A stretch of 24,988 nucleotides of DNA from Bacilli bacterium (lineage in GTDB: Bacteria > Bacillota_I > Bacilli_A > RF39 > UBA660), in contig SKIH01000069.1 of assembly GCA_007116525.1 (NCBI GenBank), forward strand, positions 1 to 24,988. The letters run 5' to 3'. Below the pieces are notes generated by a model. The model saw only the letters and a list, made by a program, of their open reading frames with translations. It was not told where the DNA came from and ran no database searches. The position numbers and the translations under genes are program-made. Positions 16,122-23,986 of the stretch are shown here, piece after piece (position 1 is the stretch's first letter; the number at the start of each line of letters is the position of its first letter).

Positions 16122-17114
16122 TTAAAAATCGAATCTATTTGAATCTATTTGATAGTTTCTATTTAACTCCTCAGTAGATAGTTGCCTATTATATATTCTA
16201 ATAGCATGTAACTCACCTATAAAAGGATTCGTTTCATTCCCAATAATAAAGCGGGAATTTTCATCAATGTTGACCGAACTATTAACAAGAACACTATGGT
16301 CATTCAAAAATATTCTTGATGTTCCATCATTGTTATTTGCGACTGCAAATCTATATTTATTGCCGTGGGTATATGGTGTACCGAAACTTCTAGTTGTACC
16401 ACCAAAATTCCATGAAGGAGCCGACGTTGTAAGTCTTAGTTCAATAAAATCTTCAAATCCTATCTTAGTATTAGACCCGCCATTTTGGCTTAAAACCACC
16501 TCAATAGTATATCTATCACCAAGAAGACTTGAATTTATTTCCTTATTAGATTTAATAGCATCATCAGAGGAGCTAAATAGCAAACTATTTAGTGTCCACC
16601 TACTATCGTCAATTGCAATAACATCGTTATTTGAATTTGATAAATCTTGTATATAATGATTAATTCTATAACCAATACCATTGTTATTTAAGACATCGTA
16701 GTGTAAAATTAAACCGTTTTGATTATATATATCTATTCCTGCTTCGAATCTTTCAAACGAATACTCTAGCATACCATCATCATTTCTCTCTACAACGATA
16801 GTAAAGTTGTTATCAACAAGCCTTCCTTCTTCATCTTCAGGATCTACTACACTATTTCTAATAAGTCCCTCGTCTTCCAGTTGTTTTATTGAAATAAAAG
16901 CTTTACCTCCATCGTGATTAAATTGTTCGAAAAAATTTCTATTTCTCTCAACATAATTTTCAGCGGCAACTTTCAAGTTTTTAACATATGAATCAAATTC
17001 ATTTTGGTTTGTTCTTCTGAAAGTATTTATAATATTAGGCACGGCCAATATTAAAACGATAGACAAAACTACTACAACTCCGAGTAGCTCCACTAAAGTA
17101 AATCCTTTTTTCAT
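16122..17114 (-). CDS. Type IV pilin-like protein fused to a LamG/concanavalin-like domain
   Basis: 330 residues. The N-terminus MKKG-FTLVELLGVVVVLS is a textbook class III prepilin signal: glycine at -1, Phe at +1, Glu at +5 and a hydrophobic helix to about residue 28. A charged coiled segment and a small pseudopilin-like part (to about 130) follow, then a jelly-roll LamG-like domain (about 130-320) that ends IGELHAIRIYNRQLSTEELNRNY, the usual closing strand of LamG-3 domains. There are no cysteines. Processing needs a prepilin peptidase, which is not in the window. It lies between gap and pgk. The ribosome site AGGTGA is good. Ligand and role (adhesion, glycan binding) are inference. Confidence 0.85.
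   Translation of the reverse strand: MKKGFTLVELLGVVVVLSIVLILAVPNIINTFRRTNQNEFDSYVKNLKVAAENYVERNRNFFEQFNHDGGKAFISIKQLEDEGLIRNSVVDPEDEEGRLVDNNFTIVVERNDDGMLEYSFERFEAGIDIYNQNGLILHYDVLNNNGIGYRINHYIQDLSNSNNDVIAIDDSRWTLNSLLFSSSDDAIKSNKEINSSLLGDRYTIEVVLSQNGGSNTKIGFEDFIELRLTTSAPSWNFGGTTRSFGTPYTHGNKYRFAVANNNDGTSRIFLNDHSVLVNSSVNIDENSRFIIGNETNPFIGELHAIRIYNRQLSTEELNRNYQIDSNRFDF
16131..16150 (-). repeat. 10-base tandem duplication at the 3' end of the pilin-like gene
   Basis: GAATCTATTT is repeated twice head to tail on the plus strand. It encodes the last codons (I-D-S-N-R-F-D-F). Because ten is not a multiple of three, loss of one copy would change the C-terminus and move the stop to the pgk start. Confidence 0.8.
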
Positions 17115-17130
17115 AATATCACCTACCTAT

Positions 17131-17164
17131 ATTAGTTTAAAAAGATTAGTTAAACTAATCTTTT
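17131..17164 (-). terminator. Weak terminator or attenuator hairpin between gap and pilin-like gene
   Basis: A ten-base stem (17140-17149 with 17155-17164, core GATTAG/CTAATC) touches the gap stop codon and is followed by only five U, most of them inside the stem. A second pairing, ATTAGTTT with AAACTAAT (17152-17159 with 17131-17138), is mutually exclusive with it. No convincing promoter follows, so partial read-through into the pilin-like, pgk and tpiA genes is likely. Confidence 0.5.
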
Positions 17165-18170
17165 ATAGTTCATTAATAAATTTTGACAATCTTACCATTT
17201 GAGCACTATAACCCATCTCATTGTCATACCATGCAACAATTTTAACTAATTGTTTACCATCAACTTCTAAAACTTCAGTTGATAGTCCATCAACTAAACT
17301 TCCATAATGGCTCCCAATAACATCGCTCGATACAATTGGGTCTTCAGTATATTTAAAAGTGTCATTTTGATTGTTTTCAAACATTTTATTTATTTCTTCT
17401 TTTGAAGTATTTTCTTTTAATTCAATAGTTAAATCCACAACTGATCCAGTAGTTGTCGGAACTCTAAGCGCACTGCCATCCAATTTCCCTTTTAACTCAG
17501 GAATAACAAGACCTATTGCCGCTGCTGCACCAGTAGATGATGGCACTATATTAGCCGCTCCTGCTCTACCTCTTCTTGCCATATGTCCTTTTTTATGTGC
17601 AACATCTAAAATTGTTTGATCGTTAGTGTATGCATGTACCGTTGTCATAAATCCCTTAACAACTCCATACTCTTTATTTAATAGATCAACAACCGGTGCT
17701 AAGCAATTTGTAGTACAACTCGCTGCGCTTACAACTTTCTCACTTCCGTCTAAAACATCTTCATTAACACCGAATACAACAGTTTTTAAGTCGCCTTTAG
17801 CCGGTGCTGAGATTATAACCTTTTTAGCTCCTGCCTTTATATGTGCTTCTGCTTTTTCTTTTTTTGTGAAAAGCCCAGTACATTCAAAAACATGATCAAT
17901 CCCTAACTCTTTCCAAGGTAAATCACTTGGGTCCATCTCGCTATATACTTTAACTTCTCTTCCTTCTACAACTATACTATTCTCTGTACTAGAAATAGAA
18001 TCTTGCTTATAACCTCTATGACTAGTATCATACTTCAATAAATATGCTAATTGATCTGCATCAGTCAAATCATTTATAGCTACTACTTCAAAGTTAGGAT
18101 TATCATTCATAATCCTAAATACTAACCTTCCTATTCTTCCAAAACCATTAATTGCTACTTTAATTTTCAT
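17163..18170 (-). CDS. gap: Glyceraldehyde-3-phosphate dehydrogenase (NAD-type)
   Basis: 335 residues. An N-terminal NAD fold (INGFGRIGR, then AINDLTD with the aspartate that favours NAD over NADP) is followed by the catalytic SAASCTTNCLAP with C152, the catalytic histidine in TVHAYTNDQ, and WYDNEMGY near the end. It oxidises glyceraldehyde-3-phosphate to 1,3-bisphosphoglycerate. The ATG at 18170 is chosen because TAGGAGG lies eight bases upstream; a GTG at 18176 is too close to that site. The start overlaps the nucleoside kinase tail by 11 bases, so the two are cotranscribed. Confidence 0.97.
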   Translation of the reverse strand: MKIKVAINGFGRIGRLVFRIMNDNPNFEVVAINDLTDADQLAYLLKYDTSHRGYKQDSISSTENSIVVEGREVKVYSEMDPSDLPWKELGIDHVFECTGLFTKKEKAEAHIKAGAKKVIISAPAKGDLKTVVFGVNEDVLDGSEKVVSAASCTTNCLAPVVDLLNKEYGVVKGFMTTVHAYTNDQTILDVAHKKGHMARRGRAGAANIVPSSTGAAAAIGLVIPELKGKLDGSALRVPTTTGSVVDLTIELKENTSKEEINKMFENNQNDTFKYTEDPIVSSDVIGSHYGSLVDGLSTEVLEVDGKQLVKIVAWYDNEMGYSAQMVRLSKFINEL

Positions 18171-19824
18171 AAACACTTCCTCCTATAAACTCTCTTAATA
18201 TTGAATCTCCTGGCACTACTTCACTTGGTAGTGGTAAGAAATTCCTCAAAAATTTTAGTAATCTTATAGCCTCATTATACATCGGGTCATCTTCTGATAT
18301 AGTATACAAAAGTGGCTCTGCATATATTTTCAAAACACTTATTTCATATACTAAAGATGAATTTATTATAGCATCTACATCTCTTTGAAAAGGATAAATG
18401 AAAAGTTCTTCACCCTCACTTATTTTTTCCCACATTCTAAGAGTATCAGCTGCAGTATAACCTCTATATTTATTATCTCTAACTATTCTTCTTAATTTTC
18501 TAACATCAGTTGCATGAACTCTATTATGATTATCTATATTTATATGTGTAAGAGGACTTATAAATATTTTATATTTATTTTTACTATCTATCGTTAAGGT
18601 CATCTGATCATTCAGTGCATGAAGGCCTTCTACGATAATAACATCATCCTCTTTAATTTTTAAACTTCTATCTTTATACTCTCGCTCTCCTGTCAAAAAG
18701 TTGTATTCAGGCAGCAAAACCGTTTCGCCTTCTAATAATTTTGTCATATGTTTATTAAATAGATCTATATCTATTGCGTTAACAGACTCAAAGTCCAAAT
18801 TACCATTCTTATCTCTTGGTGTATCACTTCTATTATGAAAATAATCATCTATTGAAACTTGATGGGTTCTAAGACCTCGACTATTTAAATATGTCTCAAG
18901 CCTTTTTGACGTGGTAGTCTTACCGCTTGATGTCGGACCTGCTAATAAAACTATTTTAATATCGTCATGGTGTTTATATATTTTATCTGCAATAGTGCCT
19001 AGTTGCTCTTCATAGTAAGTTTCACAAATATTAACAAAACTTCTATATTTTCCTTTTGATATTAATTTATTCAAATCAGGAGCATTACTAACACCAATAA
19101 ACTTACCCCAATCAGTATACTTTATATATGAATCAAATAATATATCATTATGATCATAATTTTTTGTTTTTTCTGGACTATTGGTATCAGGATAGTTAAT
19201 TACAAAACCAATATCGCTAGTTTTAGCAAATTTAAACTCATCTATAACACCTGTATTGTCAGCTAAATCAATGAAGAAATAATCGTAATAATCTTCTAAC
19301 TTAAATAACGTTATATAACTATTACTTATATATTTAAGCAAATTGACTTTATCCATTTGTTTTTTCGATTTAAAGTGATCTATTGCCTCTATTCGAGAAA
19401 CTTGCATTTTTTCAATGCTTATAGCTTTACTTGCTAATGTTTCAATTTCTTCCTTTATCTTTCTTAACACTCCATCTGTTACAACTTCGCCTATAAGTTC
19501 ACAATAAACACCTTTATCCATAGAATGTTCAATAATTATTTCAACTTCTTCACCTAAAACTTTTTTTATAGCAACTACAAGCATAAAATGAAGAGTTCGC
19601 TCATATACTGTGTTACCTACTTTAGATGTTCTATCATAAAAATTTATAACTTGGTTAGATTGCACTTTTTCACTCAAGTGACAAATAGTATTTTTAACAG
19701 AAGCTACTAAAATCGGAAATTCATATCTATTTTGGAAATCTTTAGAAACATCTTTCAAGCTAGTACCATAGCTGTACTCTTTATAATCGACATTGTTGTA
19801 ATTTATTCTAACTTTCCCCTTCAT
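18160..19824 (-). CDS. Nucleoside (uridine-type) kinase with N-terminal TGS and ThrRS-like domains
   Basis: 554 residues. Residues 1-65 form a TGS-like domain. Residues about 70-150 resemble the second N-terminal domain of threonyl-tRNA synthetase (ERTLHFMLVVAIKKVLG ... IIEHSMDKGVYCEL). Residues 290-500 are a phosphoribulokinase/uridine-kinase domain with Walker A AGPTSSGKTT (K302), the base-recognition VSIDDYF and DDVIIVEGLHAL. Such fused proteins are known in Firmicutes as putative nucleoside kinases; the role of the RNA-binding-like front is unclear. The ATG follows AGGGG by seven bases. It is the first gene upstream of gap and overlaps it. Confidence 0.85.
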   Translation of the reverse strand: MKGKVRINYNNVDYKEYSYGTSLKDVSKDFQNRYEFPILVASVKNTICHLSEKVQSNQVINFYDRTSKVGNTVYERTLHFMLVVAIKKVLGEEVEIIIEHSMDKGVYCELIGEVVTDGVLRKIKEEIETLASKAISIEKMQVSRIEAIDHFKSKKQMDKVNLLKYISNSYITLFKLEDYYDYFFIDLADNTGVIDEFKFAKTSDIGFVINYPDTNSPEKTKNYDHNDILFDSYIKYTDWGKFIGVSNAPDLNKLISKGKYRSFVNICETYYEEQLGTIADKIYKHHDDIKIVLLAGPTSSGKTTTSKRLETYLNSRGLRTHQVSIDDYFHNRSDTPRDKNGNLDFESVNAIDIDLFNKHMTKLLEGETVLLPEYNFLTGEREYKDRSLKIKEDDVIIVEGLHALNDQMTLTIDSKNKYKIFISPLTHINIDNHNRVHATDVRKLRRIVRDNKYRGYTAADTLRMWEKISEGEELFIYPFQRDVDAIINSSLVYEISVLKIYAEPLLYTISEDDPMYNEAIRLLKFLRNFLPLPSEVVPGDSILREFIGGSVYEN

Positions 19825-19843
19825 TTTATAACCCCTATTCTAT

Positions 19844-19849
19844 ATTATA
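19844..19849 (-). promoter_or_regulatory. Possible -10 box before the nucleoside kinase
   Basis: A perfect TATAAT (19849-19844) lies 19 bases before the ATG, between the ezrA terminator and the kinase. No convincing -35 is visible; the expected position falls in the terminator hairpin. Confidence 0.45.
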
Positions 19850-19857
19850 ATTTTAAC

Positions 19858-19886
19858 AAAAAAAAAGTGTTTTGTCACACTTTTTT
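19858..19886 (-). terminator. Terminator of ezrA
   Basis: AAAAAAGTGT (19861-19870) pairs with ACACTTTTTT (19877-19886) around a six-base loop, followed by a U run on the minus strand. It overlaps the ezrA stop codon. Confidence 0.8.
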
Positions 19887-21600
19887 AATCTTCATCATAA
19901 AATGATAATAACTTTTCATAAATACCTGGTTCAATACGATTTAATGCATTAATTGTAACTTCTAAAGACTTATTATAATCTCCTTTATAAAATAGAGATT
20001 CCGATATAGTTAGGTTTCTATCTAAATCTTCAGTGTTAGTTCTATATCTATTACCATAAACAATAGCCATCTCACAAAATTTAGCAGTCTTCATAAGTTC
20101 CTTAGTTTTTGCAAAAAGTTTTAACGATAAATCACGTGCAGTATCAACTCTAGTATTCAAAACACTAATGGTAATAGGCATTTTCTTAAGTTCCTTAACT
20201 ACCTCTTTTATAGCATCTTGAGCTTCATTCAATTCAACAAAATAACTTTTCGGAATAACTGGAAAGTTATATTCTCTAATTTTATTTTTAGATTCTTTAA
20301 GAATTTGCTTAACTTCTTCAAGTTGTTGCCTAGCTCTAACTTCGTCTTCTCTCATACTTCCAATAGCATCAAGAGAGTTATCTAGTCTATTTTCAATTTC
20401 AACAAGTCTAACTTTTAAATCATCTATTTCATTTGTTAATTTAGAATACGCAAATGTATTATTGCTAGTATGATCAAGTAGTAACTTGTAATCTTTATTT
20501 AATTGATCAACATCTTTATTTACTTCTTCTAACAGTTCCATGTCCTCATCTGAAAAATTATAAACGTTTTTAATATCTCCAATTTGAGAATAAATTTCTT
20601 TAAGTAAGTTATTTATTTTATCTAATTTCTCTTTGAAAGTTTTATTCGCCTCTTCATACGTTGTTCTATTAATCTTTTCTCTTTCAAAATCATCAAACAC
20701 ACCATCAAAGTATTCTAGTAATAACTTTAACTCAAAAAGACTATCCTCTAAATTAAGAATATTTGCCCTAGTTAAAATATCGCTCATTTTCTTTTTTGCT
20801 TCTTCGATATTATACTCGATATTTAAATAATCTAACGGGTAACCGTCATCAACCATAGAATAATAAACTTTTTCAACTTCATTTATTTTCTTTGGTATTA
20901 AATCATTTGCAAGCATGTCGATACTTGGAACTTCTTCAACTACTACTTCCATATGTTTAAGTAACTCATCGATTGACTTTATAATAGTAGTAACTTCACT
21001 ATATTCGTTGTTTTCCATAGCTTTTTCAAAGTCATCAAATTTATAAGCAATATTCTCAAATTGTATAGACACCGGTTTTTTAATTGAACCAAAGTCCGAC
21101 TCAGTATCTTTAAAAGTTTTATATAACTCTCTATACCTAGATTTTAAACTTGTAATAATAGATCTGTTTTTTTCTTCACATGTAGTAATCTCTTTTATTT
21201 CTTCTAACAACTTTGTTGCCGATTCTCTAACTCTATAAATTTCCATCTCAAGTTTTACAACTTTATGAGTTGCCATTTTATGTCCATTTTGATTTATGGA
21301 ATGCTCGGTTTCTAATAATAAATCCGAAATTTTTGGTAACTGGTCATTTTTTATTAAGTCTAATCTATCTTTCCAATTGTTATACTTGCTTTCTAACTTT
21401 TCATTTTTTAAAAACGAGTCTATTTTTGCAAGTTCTGATTGTATCGGTGTACCTTCTATATCATTTTTTTGTATTTCTAGCTTCTCCAAGTTTTGTTTCA
21501 CTCTTTTATTTGAAATACTTTGTATTATGTTTAAAACAATAATAATTAAAATGATAGCAAGTAAAAACATTGAAAATATGAATAACATAATAGCGTCCAT
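19885..21600 (-). CDS. ezrA: Septation ring formation regulator EzrA
   Basis: 571 residues, the usual EzrA length. One N-terminal transmembrane helix (about residues 4-26) is followed by a basic patch and a cytoplasmic, almost wholly helical region of long coiled coils (spectrin-like), rich in Leu, Glu and Lys. EzrA binds FtsZ, prevents extra Z-rings and links division to cell-wall synthesis in low-GC Gram-positives. The ATG at 21600 is chosen because GAGGTGG lies just upstream; an upstream ATA/TTG-rich extension to 21630 has no ribosome site. In Bacillus ezrA is also near rpsD and tyrS (from memory). The assignment rests on architecture, length and context more than on a motif. Confidence 0.85.
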   Translation of the reverse strand: MDAIMLFIFSMFLLAIILIIIVLNIIQSISNKRVKQNLEKLEIQKNDIEGTPIQSELAKIDSFLKNEKLESKYNNWKDRLDLIKNDQLPKISDLLLETEHSINQNGHKMATHKVVKLEMEIYRVRESATKLLEEIKEITTCEEKNRSIITSLKSRYRELYKTFKDTESDFGSIKKPVSIQFENIAYKFDDFEKAMENNEYSEVTTIIKSIDELLKHMEVVVEEVPSIDMLANDLIPKKINEVEKVYYSMVDDGYPLDYLNIEYNIEEAKKKMSDILTRANILNLEDSLFELKLLLEYFDGVFDDFEREKINRTTYEEANKTFKEKLDKINNLLKEIYSQIGDIKNVYNFSDEDMELLEEVNKDVDQLNKDYKLLLDHTSNNTFAYSKLTNEIDDLKVRLVEIENRLDNSLDAIGSMREDEVRARQQLEEVKQILKESKNKIREYNFPVIPKSYFVELNEAQDAIKEVVKELKKMPITISVLNTRVDTARDLSLKLFAKTKELMKTAKFCEMAIVYGNRYRTNTEDLDRNLTISESLFYKGDYNKSLEVTINALNRIEPGIYEKLLSFYDED

Positions 21601-21672
21601 TTCTACCACCTCATATAATAATAATATCATAAAATCAACATTTTTACACCTTTTTTTCTTTCCCTCTTTAGG

Positions 21673-21701
21673 TTGACTATTGAAGGCAAAACATATATAA
21701 T
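21673..21701 (+). promoter_or_regulatory. Sigma-A promoter of rpsD
   Basis: TTGACT (21673-21678), 17-base spacer, perfect TATAAT (21696-21701). The transcript should start near 21708 and carry a leader of about 160 bases. The sequence between 21601 and 21672 on the ezrA side shows no clear ezrA promoter. Confidence 0.88.
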
Positions 21702-21707
21702 TGTTTA

Positions 21708-21869
21708 TGCGTATTCATTAGCAGCGTTAACTTGAAAATAGTAACGTGTTTATTACCTAGATGGTTATTTGAGTAACTTGTGCTGCAAAGCGAAAATTCA
21801 AAAATAAACACCCTATTATTTGGCGAGTTAACCTCAATGTTTAAGCAAAAATTATTGAGGAGGGATTAT
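21708..21869 (+). promoter_or_regulatory. S4-type autoregulatory mRNA leader of rpsD (pseudoknot)
   Basis: Three helices are visible. GCAGC (21721-21725) with GTTA (21726-21729) pairs with TAAC (21774-21777) and GCTGC (21782-21786). GTGTTTATT (21746-21754), inside that hairpin, is fully complementary to AATAAACAC (21803-21811), outside it, which makes a pseudoknot. CCTCAAT (21832-21838) pairs with ATTGAGG (21854-21860) and hides part of the rpsD ribosome site. In Firmicutes ribosomal protein S4 binds such a leader and represses its own translation. The identity as the Rfam Firmicutes S4 leader is inferred from position and topology. Confidence 0.8.
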
Positions 21870-22472
21870 ATGTCAAGATACACTGGTCCGATTTATAGAA
21901 AAGCAAGAAAATTTGGTTTTTCTATAACAGAAACTGGAAAAGAGCTTGCTAAAAAGCCTTATAAACCAGGTCAACACGGACAAAAAAGAAGTGGAAAACT
22001 TTCTGATTATGGTATACAACTTCAGGAAAAACAAAAAGTTAGATTCATGTACGGTCTTAGCGAAAGACAATTCAAAAGAACATTTGAAGATGCTGCTAAG
22101 TTAAAAGGCGTTCATGGTGAAGATTTCTTGAGATTATTAGAAAGCCGTTTAGATAACGTAGTTTATCGTTTAGGTTTTGCTAATACAAGAAGAGGTTCTA
22201 GACAATTAGTAAACCATGGTCACATTTTAGTTAATGGTAAAAAAGTTGATATTCCATCATACAGAGTTCAATTGGGCGACGTAGTAAGTATTAAAGAAAA
22301 GTCACATGAACATCCAAGCGTTAAAGCTTCATTAGAAGCTACAAACCAAAGAGTTGATTTTGTTACTTTCGATGATACAAAACTTGAAGGTACTTTAGTA
22401 AGATTACCTGAGAGAAGCGAATTAAACGCTGATATTAACGAAGCATTAATTGTTGAATATTACAACAGATAA
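21870..22472 (+). CDS. rpsD: 30S ribosomal protein S4
   Basis: 200 residues starting MSRYTGPIYRKARKFGFS. The S4 RNA-binding domain RLDNVVYRLGFANTRRGSRQLVNHGHILVNGK lies at about 95-130. S4 nucleates 30S assembly on 16S rRNA. It is the cysteine-free (zinc-independent) form. The ATG at 21870 is preceded by GAGGAGGG at five bases; an upstream ATG near 21838 lies in the regulatory leader and is not used. It is the only plus-strand gene here and converges on tyrS with a shared terminator. Confidence 0.98.
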   Translation: MSRYTGPIYRKARKFGFSITETGKELAKKPYKPGQHGQKRSGKLSDYGIQLQEKQKVRFMYGLSERQFKRTFEDAAKLKGVHGEDFLRLLESRLDNVVYRLGFANTRRGSRQLVNHGHILVNGKKVDIPSYRVQLGDVVSIKEKSHEHPSVKASLEATNQRVDFVTFDDTKLEGTLVRLPERSELNADINEALIVEYYNR

Positions 22473-22473
22473 C

Positions 22474-22504
22474 AAAAAAAATACGTTTATAACGTATTTT
22501 TTTT
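22474..22504. terminator. Bidirectional terminator between rpsD and tyrS
   Basis: A 14-base perfect inverted repeat (22474-22487 with 22491-22504, core ATACGTT) has A runs on one side and T runs on the other, so it can end transcripts from both directions. The tyrS stop codon (22503-22505) overlaps the stem edge. Confidence 0.9.
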
Positions 22505-23729
22505 ATTGCCATTTTATCAGAGCATATTTCTTTTTTCCTCTTTTTAAAACACACACTCTACCCTTTAGCATTTCGTCAGTGGTGATTTTCTTATCAAGAT
22601 CAATCTCTTTTTCTCCATTAACTTTAACTGATCCATTTTTGATAAACTCTCTAGCTTCTCTATTACTACTAGCAAGTTTAGATAAAACTAAACAATCTAC
22701 TAAAGATTTTGATTCATCAAGAACGATCGAATCAACACCTTTAAAGGCTGCTAGTAACTCTTCTAAAGTTAATGTTTCGTATTTTTCTTCAAATAAAACA
22801 TCTGTTATATTCAAAGCTTTATCTAATTCTTTTTGTCCATGAATATCTCTAACTACATTTTCCGCTAAGGCTTTATGAGGTTTTCTTAAATGTGGTTCTT
22901 CTCTTAGTGAAGTCTCTAACTCATCGATTTCTGTTTTTGTTAAAAAAGTGAATTTCTTTAAATAATCTATAACTTTTTCATCACTAGCGTTAAAGAAAAA
23001 CTGATATAGCTCATAACTAGAAGTTTTATTTTTATCTAACCAAATAGTTGCACCTTCGCTTTTACCTATTTTAGAACCATCCGAGTTTGTCATTAATGGA
23101 TAAGTCATACCAAAAGCTTGTACCCCAATCTTTTTTCTTATTAATTCAACTCCCGAAGTAACGTTGCCCCATTGGTCTTGTCCGCCAATTTGGAGTGTGC
23201 AATTTTCATTTTCGTATAAGTGAAGGAAATCAAGGGCTTGCATAATCATATATGAAAATTCGGTATAAGTTATACCAATTTCAAGCCTACTCTTAACAAC
23301 ATCTTTTGCAAGCATATAAGGGACTGGAAAATACTTTCCATAATCTCTTAAATAATCGATAAAATTAATATCCTTACACCAATCATAATTGTTAACCACT
23401 TTAAAACCAAAAAGTTCCTCGATTTGAGATTTCAATGCATTGAAATTACTCTCAATTACTTCTTTTGACACAATAGGTCTTTCAGAACTTGGACGCGGGT
23501 CACCAATCAAACCAGTAGCTCCTCCTACTAATATAATAGGATTATGTCCATGTTTTTCAAGTCTTTTTGCTAAAATCAAAAACATTAAATGACCCACATG
23601 CAAACTATTTGCAGTCGGATCAGTTCCGATATAAAAAGTTAATTTTTCATTATTTAACTTACCTACCAAATCATCGCTCGTTTTGTCAGCAACCATACCT
23701 CTATATTTTAATTCTTCAAACAAATTCAT
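22503..23729 (-). CDS. tyrS: Tyrosyl-tRNA synthetase
   Basis: 408 residues, class I. The HIGH motif is HVGH (in DPTANSLHVGHL); the second signature is KIGKS (GSKIGKSEG). The tyrosine pocket includes YIGTDPT and GGQDQWGN. A C-terminal S4 domain (about 340-405) binds tRNA. It charges tRNA-Tyr. Two ATGs lie two codons apart; the one at 23729 is eight bases from AAGGAGG, while 23735 is only two bases away, so 23729 is preferred. Expression is controlled by the tyrosine T-box upstream, and the stop overlaps the shared terminator. Confidence 0.97.
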   Translation of the reverse strand: MNLFEELKYRGMVADKTSDDLVGKLNNEKLTFYIGTDPTANSLHVGHLMFLILAKRLEKHGHNPIILVGGATGLIGDPRPSSERPIVSKEVIESNFNALKSQIEELFGFKVVNNYDWCKDINFIDYLRDYGKYFPVPYMLAKDVVKSRLEIGITYTEFSYMIMQALDFLHLYENENCTLQIGGQDQWGNVTSGVELIRKKIGVQAFGMTYPLMTNSDGSKIGKSEGATIWLDKNKTSSYELYQFFFNASDEKVIDYLKKFTFLTKTEIDELETSLREEPHLRKPHKALAENVVRDIHGQKELDKALNITDVLFEEKYETLTLEELLAAFKGVDSIVLDESKSLVDCLVLSKLASSNREAREFIKNGSVKVNGEKEIDLDKKITTDEMLKGRVCVLKRGKKKYALIKWQ

Positions 23730-23751
23730 TTTCATTTCCTCCTTTTAAACA

Positions 23752-23952
23752 AAAAAACATTATGTCTAAGGACGAATAATCGCGGTACCACCTTAGTTCA
23801 TAATGCTTATGCTCTCTTACTTTTAACGCAAGTTACTCGATTTGACTCAAGAAGTGTAATTCATTTAATCATTTTTAAACACTTACATCAACCGTGTTCT
23901 TTCTTTGAAAATTTGATTAAACTACTTCGCATCCTTCAACGCCAATTAACTA
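23752..23952 (-). promoter_or_regulatory. Tyrosine T-box riboswitch leader of tyrS
   Basis: The T-box itself, AAGGTGGTACCGCG, is read on the minus strand at 23794-23781. The terminator stem pairs CATTATG..CTAAGG with CCTTAG..CATAATG (23805-23759), followed by seven U. In stem I, GAAG (23928-23925) pairs with CTTC (23954-region partner at 23854-23851), and GTTTAATC (23922-23915) pairs with GATTAAAT (23870-23863). Between them lies the specifier loop AGUA / GAA-U-UAC-A, with UAC at 23858-23856, the tyrosine codon and the only TAC before the T-box. Uncharged tRNA-Tyr should pair with it and with the T-box bulge, switching to antitermination. Confidence 0.95.
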
Positions 23953-23958
23953 TGATTA

Positions 23959-23986
23959 ATTATAGCACTATTTAAAATAATGTCAA
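23959..23986 (-). promoter_or_regulatory. Consensus sigma-A promoter of the T-box-tyrS unit
   Basis: Perfect TTGACA (23986-23981), 16-base spacer, perfect TATAAT (23964-23959) preceded by TGC, which makes an extended -10. The -35 box overlaps the rbfA stop codon (TGA at 23985-23983). Confidence 0.9.

Noticed and set aside
21601..21672. An ezrA promoter with TTGATT as -35 and an A/T-rich -10.
   Set aside because: No -10 at acceptable spacing from TTGATT could be found; the ATT repeats make several poor alternatives.
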